In this document: piece after piece, positions 1-9,303 of the stretch
Numbering within the stretch: the stretch's first letter is position 1
Layout: each line of letters begins with the position of its first letter
NCBI RefSeq assembly: GCF_003234185.1
Contig: NZ_QKSM01000018.1
Location: 1-47,913, forward strand
Source of the DNA: Curtobacterium sp. MCSS17_008
GTDB taxonomy: Bacteria > Actinomycetota > Actinomycetes > Actinomycetales > Microbacteriaceae
Reading direction: 5' to 3'
Length of the DNA stretch: 47,913 nt
Notes under the pieces: model-generated
The model's database searches: none
The model's input: only the letters and a program-made list of their open reading frames with translations
What the model was told of the DNA's origin: nothing
Position numbers and translations under genes: made by a program

Positions 1-48
1 CCCCCCCCCCCGCTCCGCAGCACCCTTCCGACGACGTAAGAGGACCCC

Positions 49-1521
49 ATGGCCCAGGACACCACCACGCTCTCCAGCGGCACGCTGACGAGCGTCGAAC
101 AGCGCGGGATCGAGCCCGTGCCCCACGACGAGCGGAACGGATCGCCCGGTGCGCTGTTCTGGGTCTGGTTCGCCGCGAACATCTCGATCCTCGGGCTCCC
201 CCTCGGCGCCACACTCGTCGCGTTCCAGGGCCTGACGATCTGGCAGGCCCTCGTCGTCGCGGTGATCGGAGCGGCCGGCTCCTTCGCGGTCGTCGGCGTC
301 ATCTCCATCGCCGGCCGGCGCGGCGGCGCCCCGGGCCTGACGCTGAGCCGCGCGGTGTTCGGCGTGCGCGGCAACGTCGGACCGACCGCGGTGTCGCTGC
401 TGTCCCGCCTGGGCTGGGAGACCGTGAACACCACCACGGCGGCGTTCGTGCTGCTGTCACTGTTCACCATCCTGTTCGGGACCGGCGGCGACGCGAAGAC
501 GAACCCGGTGCTGACGATCGTCGCCATCCTGGTGTTCGTCGTCGCGACCGTGCTCATCTCCGGCCTCGGCCACGCCTTCATCGTCGCCGTGCAGAAGTGG
601 GCGACGTGGGTGTTCGGCGCGCTGAACGTGTTCGTCGCCGTGTTCCTGGTGCTCCGCGTCGACTGGGACGTCGTCGGGTCGCAGCCGGCGGGTCCGGTCG
701 CCGCGATGGTCATCGGCATCGGCACCATCGCCGCCGGCACCGGCATCGGGTGGGCGACCGCCGGCGCGGACATCGCCCGCTACACCCGCACCTCGGTGAA
801 GGCGGGCGCGCTCATCAGCGCGAGCGCAGCCGGGGCGGGCATCCCGCTCGTCGTCCTGGTCGGCCTCGGCGCGCTCGTGTCCGCGGGCGATCCGACCCTC
901 GCGCAGGCCGGCGACCCGGTGGCCGCGATCCGCGACCTGCTGCCGAGCTGGATGGCGATCCCCTACCTGGTCGCGGCGTTCGGCGGCCTGCTGCTGTCGA
1001 ACCACCTGTCGGTGTACTCCGCCAGCCTCACCACGCTGACCCTCGGCATCAAGGTGCCCCGGGTCTGGGCGGTCGCCGTCGACGTGATCGTCACGACGCT
1101 CGGCGCGATGTACTTCATGCTCGTCGCCGACGGCTTCTACGCCCCGTTCATCACGTTCATCTCGGTCCTCGCCGTGCCGATCACCGCCTGGCTCGGGGTC
1201 TTCACCGCCGACATGGTGCGGCGACGCTGGTACGACCCGGCCGCGCTCCTCGACCTGCGCGCCGGCGGTCGCTACTGGTACCGCGGCGGTGTCGCCTGGG
1301 GCGCCCTCGCCGCCTGGGTCGTCGCGATCGTCGTCGGCTTCCTGTTCACCTCGGTGCAGGTCGGCGACGCGGACCCCGTGTTCGTCGGGGCGTTCTCGGC
1401 CAGCTGGATCGGGTCGAACGGCCTCGGGTGGATCGTGACGTTCATCGTCGCCGCCGGCGTGTACCTGCTCACCGGCGGAGCCCGCGGCCAGGTGGTCGCA
1501 CCCGAGGGGGACCGCACGTGA
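49..1521 (+). CDS. NCS1-family purine/cytosine permease
   Basis: 490-aa polytopic membrane protein that resembles the cytosine/purine permeases of the nucleobase:cation symporter-1 family and should import a nucleobase or related compound across the plasma membrane. About twelve hydrophobic segments follow a roughly 35-residue hydrophilic N-terminus. The early segment with GLPLGATLVAF and the later GIGWATAGADIARYTR stretch are typical of the family, in which a D-x-x-R-Y motif follows the central helices. Length is normal (420-500 aa). The ATG has a good ribosome site (AAGAGGA, 4-5 nt upstream). The last codon overlaps the GTG of a PfkB kinase by 4 bp, so transport and phosphorylation of the substrate are probably coupled. 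Exact substrate cannot be read from sequence. Confidence 0.9.
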   Translation: MAQDTTTLSSGTLTSVEQRGIEPVPHDERNGSPGALFWVWFAANISILGLPLGATLVAFQGLTIWQALVVAVIGAAGSFAVVGVISIAGRRGGAPGLTLSRAVFGVRGNVGPTAVSLLSRLGWETVNTTTAAFVLLSLFTILFGTGGDAKTNPVLTIVAILVFVVATVLISGLGHAFIVAVQKWATWVFGALNVFVAVFLVLRVDWDVVGSQPAGPVAAMVIGIGTIAAGTGIGWATAGADIARYTRTSVKAGALISASAAGAGIPLVVLVGLGALVSAGDPTLAQAGDPVAAIRDLLPSWMAIPYLVAAFGGLLLSNHLSVYSASLTTLTLGIKVPRVWAVAVDVIVTTLGAMYFMLVADGFYAPFITFISVLAVPITAWLGVFTADMVRRRWYDPAALLDLRAGGRYWYRGGVAWGALAAWVVAIVVGFLFTSVQVGDADPVFVGAFSASWIGSNGLGWIVTFIVAAGVYLLTGGARGQVVAPEGDRT

Positions 1522-2441
1522 GCCGCCTCGTCTCCGTCGGCAACGTCATCGTCGACATCGTCATGCGCGTCGACGCGATCCCCGAGCCCGGCGGTGACGC
1601 CATCGCGTCCGCGTCCGGCATCACCGCCGGCGGCGGCCTCAACACGATGGTGGCCGCCGTGCGCGACGGCATGCAGGTCGCCTTCGCCGGGCAGTACGGC
1701 ACCGGACCGTTCGGCGACGTCGTGCGTGACGCGCTCGCGTCGTCCGGTGTCGAGGTCCTGCAACCCGGGCTCGACGACGTGGACAGCGGGTACTGCGTGG
1801 CACTCGTCGACGCGTCGACCGAGCGCACCTTCGTCACGAGCGTCGGTGCCGAGGGCCGCCTCGACCGGTCGGCCCTCGACCGGGTCGAGCTCCGCCCCGA
1901 CGACACGGTGTTCGTCTCGGGCTACGGCCTGGCCCACGCCGTGAACGGTCCGGCGATCGCGGACTGGCTCGCGACGGTGCCGGACACCGTCCGGGTCGTC
2001 CTCGACCCGTCGCCGCTGGTCGACACGCTGCCCCCGTCGGTGCTCCGCCCCGTCACTGCTCGCGCGGACGTGGTCAGCGCGAACGGTCGGGAGGCACGGC
2101 TCATGGCCCCGACGGCCGCGGGACTCGCCGAGGCGGTCGCCGCGATCGCCGCGTCCGCCCGCGGCACCGCCCTCGTCCGCGACGGCGCAGCGGGCTGCTG
2201 GGTCGCCGAGCCGGGGCGCGAGCCGGTCCTGGTGCCCGGGTTCCCCGTCGACGCGGTGGACTCGAACGGTGCGGGCGACGCGCACGGTGGAGTGCTCGTC
2301 GCGGCCCTGTCCCGCGGGGCTCCACTGGTCGACGCGGTCCGACGGGCGAACGCCGCGGCCGCCCTCGCGGTGACGCAGCACGGCCCGGCGACGGCACCGA
2401 CCGCAGCCGAGACGGACGCCTTCCTCGCCGCGCACGCCTGA
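1518..2441 (+). CDS. PfkB-family (ribokinase-like) kinase
   Basis: 307-aa ribokinase-fold kinase. The N-terminus (VGNVIVDIV) and the early glycine-rich AGGGLN segment (residues 37-42) match the first PfkB signature. The C-terminal DSNGAGDAHGG at 248-258 is the second signature, with GAGD (251-254) forming the anion hole and catalytic base. The GTG start overlaps the permease stop as GTGA and is preceded by GAGGGGGA. Because the partner is a nucleobase permease, a nucleoside-type substrate (adenosine, pseudouridine or another ribonucleoside) is more likely than a free sugar, but this is inference. It ends 13 bp before the convergent antiporter gene. Confidence 0.88.
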   Translation: MSRLVSVGNVIVDIVMRVDAIPEPGGDAIASASGITAGGGLNTMVAAVRDGMQVAFAGQYGTGPFGDVVRDALASSGVEVLQPGLDDVDSGYCVALVDASTERTFVTSVGAEGRLDRSALDRVELRPDDTVFVSGYGLAHAVNGPAIADWLATVPDTVRVVLDPSPLVDTLPPSVLRPVTARADVVSANGREARLMAPTAAGLAEAVAAIAASARGTALVRDGAAGCWVAEPGREPVLVPGFPVDAVDSNGAGDAHGGVLVAALSRGAPLVDAVRRANAAAALAVTQHGPATAPTAAETDAFLAAHA

Positions 2442-2454
2442 CGCGGCGGGCTGC

Positions 2455-3645
2455 TCACCGTCCGGCGAGCCGGGACGCCTCGTCCCGCGCCGCGCGTCGG
2501 GCGAAGGCGTCCGCGATGGGGACGTCGGTCGAGGAGTGCGCGATGATCGAGAGCACGACGGCGACCACGATCACGTGGAAGAGCCGATCGGCGTCGGGCA
2601 CCGCGCTGCCGAGCACGAGCAGCCCGTACAGCACGCTCGCGAACCCCTTCGGGCCGAACCACGCCGCCGTCAACCGCTCCCACCGGTCCAGACCGCTGCG
2701 TGCCAGCGCGACCTCGACCGCGAGCGGCCGCGCCAGCAGGAGCAGCAGCACGGCGAAGACGTAGCCGAGCACGCCCACGTCGGCGAGCAGGGACGGGCTG
2801 ATCAGCGTCCCGAACACCAGGATCGCGAGGAGCTTCACGACCTCGCTGACGAGCTCGCCGAACTCCCGGAACGCATCGCGCGTCTGCGGCGCGATGCTCG
2901 CGATCGTGATGCCGCACGCGAACGCCGCCAGGTACAGGTTCGCGTCCAGCACCTGCGCCAGCCCGAAGGTGAGCAGTCCGACGGCGACGGGCGTCAGGGT
3001 CGCGTAGAGCGGGGTGGCGCGGAAGAACGGCAGCGCGAACAGCAGACGCACGGCGACGGGCACCGCGACGCCGAGCACGACGCCGAGCAGGAGCTCGACG
3101 GCGAGCACCCCCACCTCGGCGTGCTCCCCCGACGCCACCGCCAGGAACACGAGCACGAGCGGCAGCGCCAGGCCGTCGTTCAGGCCCGACTCGACGTTCA
3201 GCAGACCGCGCGTGCGCTGCGGGATCTCCTCCCGCCCCACGATCGCCGACGCGAAGACCGGGTCCGTCGGGGCCAGGACGGCCGCGACGAGCAGCGCGCT
3301 CGCCCAGTCGAGGCCGAGCAGCCAGACCCCGAGCACCGCGCTGATCACGAGCGTCAACGGCAACCCCAGCAGGAGCGCACGGCCCGGCAACCGCCAGGCG
3401 TGCCGCAGCTGCCTGATCCCGATCTGTTGCCCGTCGGTGAACAGCACGGTGAAGAGGGCGATCTCGGAGACCGTGTTCACCAGCGGGTCGTCGGGCGTCA
3501 GGTGGACCAGGTCCGTCACGCCGTCACCCAGGACGAACCCGGCGACGAGGAACAGCACGGTCGTCGACACGATCGTCCGTTTCGCGATCGCCGAGATCCC
3601 GACGGCGAGGACCAGCACCACCGCGAACGCGACGAGGAGGCTCAT
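2455..3645 (-). CDS. Cation:proton antiporter (CPA1/NhaP type)
   Basis: 396-aa membrane protein with about eleven to twelve hydrophobic segments, matching Na+(K+)/H+ exchangers of the CPA1 family. Recognisable stretches are VLAPTDPVFASAIVG in the fourth to fifth helix region and NVESGLNDGLALPLVLV, which carries the family's N-D pair of ion-binding acidic residues. It probably exchanges Na+ or K+ for H+ at the plasma membrane for pH and salt homeostasis. Length is typical for the transport core; no long cytosolic regulatory tail is present. It lies 98 bp downstream of the SGNH hydrolase on the same strand and converges with the PfkB kinase. Confidence 0.9.
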   Translation of the reverse strand: MSLLVAFAVVLVLAVGISAIAKRTIVSTTVLFLVAGFVLGDGVTDLVHLTPDDPLVNTVSEIALFTVLFTDGQQIGIRQLRHAWRLPGRALLLGLPLTLVISAVLGVWLLGLDWASALLVAAVLAPTDPVFASAIVGREEIPQRTRGLLNVESGLNDGLALPLVLVFLAVASGEHAEVGVLAVELLLGVVLGVAVPVAVRLLFALPFFRATPLYATLTPVAVGLLTFGLAQVLDANLYLAAFACGITIASIAPQTRDAFREFGELVSEVVKLLAILVFGTLISPSLLADVGVLGYVFAVLLLLLARPLAVEVALARSGLDRWERLTAAWFGPKGFASVLYGLLVLGSAVPDADRLFHVIVVAVVLSIIAHSSTDVPIADAFARRAARDEASRLAGR

Positions 3646-3743
3646 GCGACCGCTCCGCGCATCCCGGTCCTCTCGACGTTCGTCATCGCGTCCTCGCTAC
3701 CCGCTCGGACCTCGGTGCGCTCCCGGGTCCCGCCCCCGGAGGA

Positions 3744-4946
3744 TCAGCGGTCGTGGTCGGGCGACGCGGATCCCGGGCGCTCGCGACGTCCGATGGCGCG
3801 ACGTCGGCGGGCCGCCAGGAACACGACGACGAGCGCGAGGGCGACGACGACCCCGAGCGCCAGCGGCCAGACCAGCGCGGGCGGAACGCCGTCGAGCGGT
3901 CCGGACGGCTCGGCTCCGGGAGACGGCGGAGTGGAGGCGGCAGCAGCCCGGGCGGCCTCCCGGATGCCGTCGACCGCGGCGTCCGCCATCACCGCCGCGC
4001 CGGCCTCGTTCGGGTGCAGCGAGCTCGGCACGAGGTCGATGCGGTCGAGGCTCGACGACGCGGACAGCTCGACGCCGTGGACGTACGCCCCCTGGCGAGC
4101 ACACGGGGTGTGGGCGAGCGAGTCGTCGAGCACCGACACGTACTCGGCCCCGTTCGACTCGACCACGTCACGCGTGACGTCGTCGAGCTCCCGCTGCACG
4201 TGGTGCAGGTACGGCACGTCGGCGTCGGTGAAGGGGAAGGCGTTCGACGGGAAGCGTCCCTGCGCGACCTCGGCGCCCACGGCCGGACGGAAGCACCCGC
4301 CGCTCGGCGTGTGCGCCGCGTCCGGGAAGATCGCGAGGTACCCGACGACGACCACCAGCGCCCGCGGCGCCGCACGGTGGACGGCGCGCACCGTCCGCGC
4401 GACGCCGGTCGCGACCGTGTCGTGCACCCGGTCGAGCACCGCGTCGTCGCCCCCGTCGGTGAACCCGGACCGGCAGTCGGCGGCCTGCTGACCGGAGACG
4501 ACCGGGCCGTTCGCGGAGAACGCGAAGCAGGACGTCGCGGTGCCGAAGAGCCCGGAGTCGTTGCCGCCGATCGTGATGGTGACGACGCCGGTGTCGTCGC
4601 CGACCGCGCCGATCTGCGGCGCGACGTCGTGCTGCCGCGCGGTCAGGACGTCATCGGTGGTGGCTCCGGCACAGGTGACGTCGGTGAGGTCGAGGCCGAG
4701 TGTCTCCGCCACACGGTGCGGGTAGTCGTCCGCGGACTGCCCGCACGCGGCCGTCGGCTCACCGGTCGGGTCGCCGAGGCCGTACCCGGCGGCGTAGGAG
4801 TCACCGAGCGCGACGTACTCCGAGGACGCCGTCCCGAGCGCCGGTGCCGTCTGCGACGCGCTCGCGCCGACGTCGGCCGGGGCGACCGCTCCGAGGAGCC
4901 CGGTGAGCACGACCAGCGACACGGTACGGACCACGGTGCTGATCAC
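3744..4946 (-). CDS. Secreted, membrane-anchored SGNH/GDSL hydrolase
   Basis: 400-aa exported esterase/lipase-like protein. The GTG start is chosen because it gives a clean signal peptide (VVRTVSLVVLTGLLGAV) and has GGAGG 11 nt upstream; the frame is open further upstream without another plausible start. Block I is ALGDSYAAGYG with nucleophile Ser50, and block III is IGGNDSG. The C-terminal catalytic block reads SSLHPNEAG: the histidine is present, but the usual Asp three residues earlier is Ser, as in dyad-type actinobacterial SGNH enzymes. A Pro/Ala-rich linker then leads to a final transmembrane helix (LALGVVVALALVVVFLAARR), so the enzyme should face outward. Substrate unknown. Confidence 0.87.
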   Translation of the reverse strand: MISTVVRTVSLVVLTGLLGAVAPADVGASASQTAPALGTASSEYVALGDSYAAGYGLGDPTGEPTAACGQSADDYPHRVAETLGLDLTDVTCAGATTDDVLTARQHDVAPQIGAVGDDTGVVTITIGGNDSGLFGTATSCFAFSANGPVVSGQQAADCRSGFTDGGDDAVLDRVHDTVATGVARTVRAVHRAAPRALVVVVGYLAIFPDAAHTPSGGCFRPAVGAEVAQGRFPSNAFPFTDADVPYLHHVQRELDDVTRDVVESNGAEYVSVLDDSLAHTPCARQGAYVHGVELSASSSLDRIDLVPSSLHPNEAGAAVMADAAVDGIREAARAAAASTPPSPGAEPSGPLDGVPPALVWPLALGVVVALALVVVFLAARRRRAIGRRERPGSASPDHDR

Positions 4947-5063
4947 GGCGCGGACACCCTCCTCGTTCGGACTGCGGGACGTCCCAGTCTGACGGAGCTT
5001 CCTCCGCGCCGGGTGCACTGTGGCTGGTGACGGCGCTGCCCGGCGCCGGGACGGAAGTGAGTG

Positions 5064-5567
5064 ATGTGGTTCCAGACCTGGGCCGACCTCGGGCGGGTGC
5101 TCCTCGTCGGCACGGCCGCGTACGTGTTCGTGGTCGTCGTGGTGCGGGTCTCCGGGAAGCGGACGCTGAGCCAGTTGAACGCGTTCGACTTCGTCGTCAC
5201 CGTCGCGCTCGGTTCGACGCTGGCGACGATCCTGCTCAGCAGCGACGTGTCCTGGGCGGAAGGAGCGGTGGCACTCGCGCTGCTGGCGGCCCTGCAACTC
5301 GTCGTGGCGTGGATCTCGTCGCGGGTACCGGCGTTCCGGTCCGTCGTGACCGCCCGCCCGGCCGTGGTGCTGTGGCACGGGGAGCTGCAGAGCGCGGCGC
5401 TCCGCGCCAACCGGCTCGCGGCCTCCGAGGTCCGGCAGGCGGTCCGCAGCGCCGGGACCGGGGACATGAGCACGGTGGCCGCGGTCGTCGTCGAGACGGA
5501 CGGCACGCTCAGCGTCATCCCGGAGGACGCACTGGGCGACGGTTCGGCGTTGGCCGACCTGTCCTGA
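5064..5567 (+). CDS. DUF421 (YetF-like) membrane protein
   Basis: 167-aa protein with two to three N-terminal transmembrane segments, then a short soluble domain ending in DGTLSVIPED. The segment RVSGKRTLSQLNAFDFVVTV is the recognisable YetF/DUF421 signature (G-K-R-x-x-x-x-x-x-x-F-D). These proteins are widespread in bacteria and their biochemical role is unsettled. The ATG at 5064 is preferred to the GTG three bases before it because GGAAGTGAG lies just upstream. It is transcribed divergently from the SGNH hydrolase across a 117-bp gap and converges with a fructokinase-like gene, separated by a copy of the GCCTCCCGTCCGTC element. Confidence 0.85.
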   Translation: MWFQTWADLGRVLLVGTAAYVFVVVVVRVSGKRTLSQLNAFDFVVTVALGSTLATILLSSDVSWAEGAVALALLAALQLVVAWISSRVPAFRSVVTARPAVVLWHGELQSAALRANRLAASEVRQAVRSAGTGDMSTVAAVVVETDGTLSVIPEDALGDGSALADLS

Positions 5568-5596
5568 ACACCATCACCCGCGTGGCGGTGGCGACC

Positions 5597-5616
5597 CGCG
5601 CCTCCCGTCCGTCGTC
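5597..5616 (+). repeat. Single arm of a dispersed CGCGCCTCCCGTCCGTC element
   Basis: The same GC-rich core occurs as complete hairpins at 13785-13832 and 24536-24579 and as a lone arm at 40358-40376. Here the complementary left arm (GACGGACGGGAGGCG) is missing nearby. The element lies exactly between two convergent genes and touches the stop codon of the fructokinase-like gene. Confidence 0.7.
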
Positions 5617-6520
5617 AGTCCGCGGCTGCGGGAGCCACCTCGGCCGGCAGCTCGCCCCGCGTCGGCGGGTCCGCGCCCGGGCGTGACACCGTCACCGCCG
5701 CGCACGCCAGAGCGAGGGCCGCCAGCCGGCCGAGCTCGTCGGCGTCGAGGTCGGCCGGGGCCGACCCGGACGCCAGCACGCCCGCGAGCAGGCCGGACAT
5801 GAACGAGTCCCCGGCGCCGATGGTGTCCGCGACGTCGACCGCCGGTGCCGGCAGCGTGCGGCGAGCGCCGGCCGAGGCGATCACGCACCCCGATCCGCCG
5901 AGCGTCACGGCGACGAGCCCGGGTCCGGTCGCCAGCAGCCCGTCGAGCACCTGGTCCACGTCGCGATCGGGCCAGAGCCACGCGGCGTCCTCGTCGCTCA
6001 ACTTCACGACGTCGGCCTCGGTGAGCAACGGCTCGAGGGTCGCGAGCACGGCGTCGCGGTCAGGTGTGATGGTCGGTCGGACGTTCGGGTCGACCGACAC
6101 GATCGTGCCGTCGGGCCGCGACCGCACGGCGTCGAGCACCCTCCGCGCGCCCGGCTGCAGGACCGCGCCGATCGAACCGACGTGCACGAGCGGCGTCCCG
6201 CCCGGTACCCGCACCGGGTCGAGCCGCCAGTCCAGGTCGAACTCGTAGGTCGCACCGCCGTCGTCGCCGATCGTCGCGACGGCGGTGGACGTCCGCTCGA
6301 TCGCCGTCGCGTCCACCTGCACCTCGCTCGCGCCGACGTGCTGGCGGACGGAGGCACCGCGTTCGTCGTCCCCGAGCGCGCAGACGAGCCGAGCCGACCG
6401 GCCGAGCCGCGCGAGCCCGACCGCGACGTTCATCGGGCTGCCGCCCGGGTGCTCCGAACGCCCCTCGGGGCGGTCGACCACGTCGACCAGGGCTTCTCCG
6501 ATGACGATGACGGGATCCAT
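5615..6520 (-). CDS. PfkB-family carbohydrate kinase (fructokinase-like)
   Basis: 301-aa kinase with both PfkB signatures. The N-terminus IGEALVDVV followed by GGSPMNVAVGLARLG is characteristic of fructokinases and 2-keto-3-deoxygluconate kinases, and DTIGAGDSFMSG at 232-243 carries the catalytic Asp. The ATG at 6520 is chosen over upstream GTG codons because GGGAGG lies 9 nt before it. Fructose or a similar ketose is the likely substrate, phosphorylated by ATP in the cytoplasm. No transporter sits beside it; the neighbour upstream on the same strand is the LAL regulator, separated by a hairpin, so it is probably a single-gene unit. A role as tagatose-6-phosphate kinase for the aga cluster cannot be excluded. 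Confidence 0.88.
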   Translation of the reverse strand: MDPVIVIGEALVDVVDRPEGRSEHPGGSPMNVAVGLARLGRSARLVCALGDDERGASVRQHVGASEVQVDATAIERTSTAVATIGDDGGATYEFDLDWRLDPVRVPGGTPLVHVGSIGAVLQPGARRVLDAVRSRPDGTIVSVDPNVRPTITPDRDAVLATLEPLLTEADVVKLSDEDAAWLWPDRDVDQVLDGLLATGPGLVAVTLGGSGCVIASAGARRTLPAPAVDVADTIGAGDSFMSGLLAGVLASGSAPADLDADELGRLAALALACAAVTVSRPGADPPTRGELPAEVAPAAAD

Positions 6521-6544
6521 GCGCACCACCCTCCCAGAGCCGGT

Positions 6545-6564
6545 GACCGCGTGTCGTCGCGGTC
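6545..6564 (-). terminator. Hairpin after the LAL regulator gene
   Basis: A perfect 7-bp inverted repeat, GACCGCG and CGCGGTC, separated by 6 nt, begins 6 bp beyond the stop of the LAL regulator and lies before the PfkB gene. There is no clear U-tract, which is common in high-GC actinobacteria. Confidence 0.45.
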
Positions 6565-6570
6565 GGCGGG

Positions 6571-9303
6571 TCAGCCCGCGCCGGACCCGCCCTGGGCGGG
6601 ACCGAGGACCTCGGCGAGCTGTGCCCGGCCGCTGATCCCGAGCTTCCGGTAGGCCGAGTACAGGTGGGCGCCGACCGTACGCGGGGACAGGAACAGCTGC
6701 TGGGCGATCCCGCGGTTCGTGAGCCCCGTGTTCGCCAGGGCGCAGATCCGCAGCTCCTGGGGCGTGAGCACGGTCGTCCGCGACGGTGGAGCGTCCGGCA
6801 TGCGCTCACCCGTGGCGCGGAGCACCTCGCGTGCGCGTCGCGCCCACGCGGGGGCGGGCAGGCGTTCGAACAGTACGAGTGCGTCGTGCAGGACCGTCCT
6901 GCTGTCCGCGGTCCGGCCGGCCCGACGGAGGTGGTCGCCGGCGAGCAGGAGCGCCCGCGCCTGCATGTACGGCATGGGGAGCGGCCGGTCCCGCAGCACC
7001 CGCACGGCCGCGTCCGGGTCGACGTCGAGCGCCAGGGCCGACTCCGTGTACCGGAGCGCCGACACGAGGATCGGGCCGTGCCACGTCTCGTGGAGCTCGG
7101 CCAACCGGCGCGCGTGGAGGTCCACCAGGTCGTGGGACTCGGTGGCGACGGCGCCGTCCACGTAGTCCTGCGTCGTGAGGACCGCGAAGTTCGGGTTGTA
7201 CGCGTCCCCGTCAGCCTCGAGGAGCGGTCGCAGGGCGTCCCGGGCGTCACGAGGACGACCGTCGAGCAGTGCCGACACCGCGGTCACGCCCTGCAGGTTC
7301 GCGCGCATCACGCTGGACTGCAGGACGTGCGCTCCCGTCGCTGATCCCGCCGTGATCGCGTCACGGTCCGGCGGGACACCGTCGATCCCGTCGAACCAGG
7401 CGACGCAGGCCCGGGCGGCGGTCGCGTAGCCGGCGTCCCCGAGGTCGCGTCCGAGCACGACCGCCTCCTCCGCCAGGGTCCGCGCCCGGCCCAGTCGACC
7501 GGCCTGGAAGTTGCTCATCGAGGCGCCGAGCAGCGCCTGGGGCAGGATGCGGAGGTCACCACGCGCGCGCAGACCGGCCACGGCGAGCTCGAGCCGCTCA
7601 CGGGCCTCCACGAACTCGCCGGCGATGTTCAGGGCGTAGCCGAGCCACCACGCCTGCTCCGGATCGCCGGGGTCGACGGCGCCGCGCGCGAGGACGCGCT
7701 CGACGACCTCGTCGCCCCGCACCAGCGGCTCGGTGACCGCGGCGAGCAGGATGCTCCGCGGGTCGTCGTCCGGCAGGGCCAGTGCGTGGACGGCCTCCAG
7801 CATCGGGGTCCCGGGGACCGCGACGCGGTTGTGGTCCCACGCGATGGAAGCCAGGTGCAGCAGGGCGCCGGTCGCGAGGTCGACGGCGCCGTGCTCCTGC
7901 AGCGCACGGACGGCGGCCAGGGCCGGGGCCAGGTCACCACGGGCGAGCGCCGTCCGGCCGGTCGGGAGCGTCTCGCGGATCCACGCGGCACGGGCCGACA
8001 GCACCGGGTCGTTCGTCTCCGTCGCGGCTCGCTGGACGAGCAGTGCGGCGTCGGCGGTCCGGCCCGCGAGCCCCGCCTGGTCCGCGGCGTCGAGGAGGCG
8101 TTCGACACGGAGCGGTCCCGGGACGGTGAGCTCCGCGGCGCGTTCCGTCGCCCGCGCGGCGGCCACCGGGTCACCGGTCGCGAGCGCCGACCGGGCGTGG
8201 GCGGCGAGTTCGGCGCTCAGCTCGGCGTCCGCTCCGGTCGCCAGCTCCGAGCGCCACCACAGCGTCCGTGCCGGGTCGGACGCGTGCTCCTGCACGAGGG
8301 CACGGAGGACCGCGGCCCGCTCGGACGGTCGGCTGATCTTCGTGACCGCCGTCTGCACGAGTGGGTGGCGGAACCGCAGCCCGCTCCGGTCCGACCAGAC
8401 GAGGAGGGACGCCGCGACCGCCCGGTCGATCCAGGACGGGTCGGGGTACCGGCCGAGGGCGCGGTCGACGAAGCGCCCGGCGTCCTCCGCCGTGGCGGTC
8501 CCGCCCAGAGCGATGGCCAGCACCGCGAGGCGCGCCGGTTGGTCCAGGTCCACGAACCGCTCCGCGAAGGCTGTCTCGAGGCGACGGGTGACCGCCCCGT
8601 CCTCCGCCGTCTCCGGGCCCCGGCCGGTGAGCTCCACGAGGGCGAGGGGGTTGCCCTGGGCGAGTTCGAGGAGCGCTCGCCGGGCGGCGCCGAGCGGTGG
8701 TCGCGGCAGCGCGTCCAGGAGCGCGTCGGCCTCGTGCTCGGAGAGGGGACCGAGGTGGATGCGCTCGAGGCCCGCCTCGTCGTCCGTCGGGCGCTCCCGC
8801 GTCGTCATGAGGACCACGACCGGGTCCTGACCGATGCGGCGGGCGAGCATCCGGAGCGCCCACCGCGACTCGGGGTCGATCCAGTGCACGTCCTCGACGA
8901 CGAGCAGGAGCGGGGTGACGGCCGCCGCGTCGGACACGACCGTGAGCGCCGCGAGTCCGGCGAGCAACGGCGACGGCTGCACGCCGTCCGCCAGGTGGAA
9001 CGCGGTCTCGAGGGCGCTCCGTTGGGGCGGCGGCAGGGCGTCGATGCCGGCACGGAGCGGGTGGAGCAGGAGCTGCAGCGCGGCGTACTGCTCACCGGAC
9101 TCCGCCGTCGAGCCCGCGGTGCGGAGGACGCGGACGTCGCGGCTCCGCGCGTACGCGGTCACGATGTCGACGAGGGTCGTCTTGCCGACGCCGGCGTCAC
9201 CGTCGACGACGACCGCCGACCCCTCGGACCCGATCCGGTCGATCAGGGAACGGAGACGTTCGAGCTCTCCGTCTCGCCCGACCACGACGGCACGCTCCTC
9301 CAC
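6571..9303 (-). CDS. LAL-type LuxR-family transcriptional regulator (ATPase + HTH)
   Basis: About 910-aa regulator of the large ATP-binding LuxR group. The N-terminal AAA+/NB-ARC-like module has Walker A GDAGVGKT at 35-42 and a Walker B-like LLLVVEDVHW. A long alpha-helical, TPR-like central region follows. The last 65 residues form a LuxR/FixJ HTH (LTPQELRICALANTGLTNRG, then SPRTVGAHLYSAYRKLG). Such proteins act as inducer- and ATP-dependent activators. The start could be GTG 9303 or GTG 9285; the latter has GGAGGAG 9 nt upstream. Either start lies inside the 3' end of the XRE regulator gene, so the two are translationally coupled. Target genes are unknown; the divergent alpha/beta hydrolase genes are the obvious candidates. 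Confidence 0.9.
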   Translation of the reverse strand: MEERAVVVGRDGELERLRSLIDRIGSEGSAVVVDGDAGVGKTTLVDIVTAYARSRDVRVLRTAGSTAESGEQYAALQLLLHPLRAGIDALPPPQRSALETAFHLADGVQPSPLLAGLAALTVVSDAAAVTPLLLVVEDVHWIDPESRWALRMLARRIGQDPVVVLMTTRERPTDDEAGLERIHLGPLSEHEADALLDALPRPPLGAARRALLELAQGNPLALVELTGRGPETAEDGAVTRRLETAFAERFVDLDQPARLAVLAIALGGTATAEDAGRFVDRALGRYPDPSWIDRAVAASLLVWSDRSGLRFRHPLVQTAVTKISRPSERAAVLRALVQEHASDPARTLWWRSELATGADAELSAELAAHARSALATGDPVAAARATERAAELTVPGPLRVERLLDAADQAGLAGRTADAALLVQRAATETNDPVLSARAAWIRETLPTGRTALARGDLAPALAAVRALQEHGAVDLATGALLHLASIAWDHNRVAVPGTPMLEAVHALALPDDDPRSILLAAVTEPLVRGDEVVERVLARGAVDPGDPEQAWWLGYALNIAGEFVEARERLELAVAGLRARGDLRILPQALLGASMSNFQAGRLGRARTLAEEAVVLGRDLGDAGYATAARACVAWFDGIDGVPPDRDAITAGSATGAHVLQSSVMRANLQGVTAVSALLDGRPRDARDALRPLLEADGDAYNPNFAVLTTQDYVDGAVATESHDLVDLHARRLAELHETWHGPILVSALRYTESALALDVDPDAAVRVLRDRPLPMPYMQARALLLAGDHLRRAGRTADSRTVLHDALVLFERLPAPAWARRAREVLRATGERMPDAPPSRTTVLTPQELRICALANTGLTNRGIAQQLFLSPRTVGAHLYSAYRKLGISGRAQLAEVLGPAQGGSGAG

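Noticed and set aside
597..1517. Long open frame overlapping the NCS1 permease in another frame
   Set aside because: Arg/Gly/His-rich low-complexity translation typical of shadow frames in high-GC DNA; only the part from 1518 onwards, with PfkB motifs, is real.
2536..4491. 651-aa plus-strand frame opposite the antiporter and SGNH hydrolase genes
   Set aside because: Composition is almost entirely Arg/Glu/Asp/Gln/His with no domain; both minus-strand genes in the same DNA have clear family motifs.
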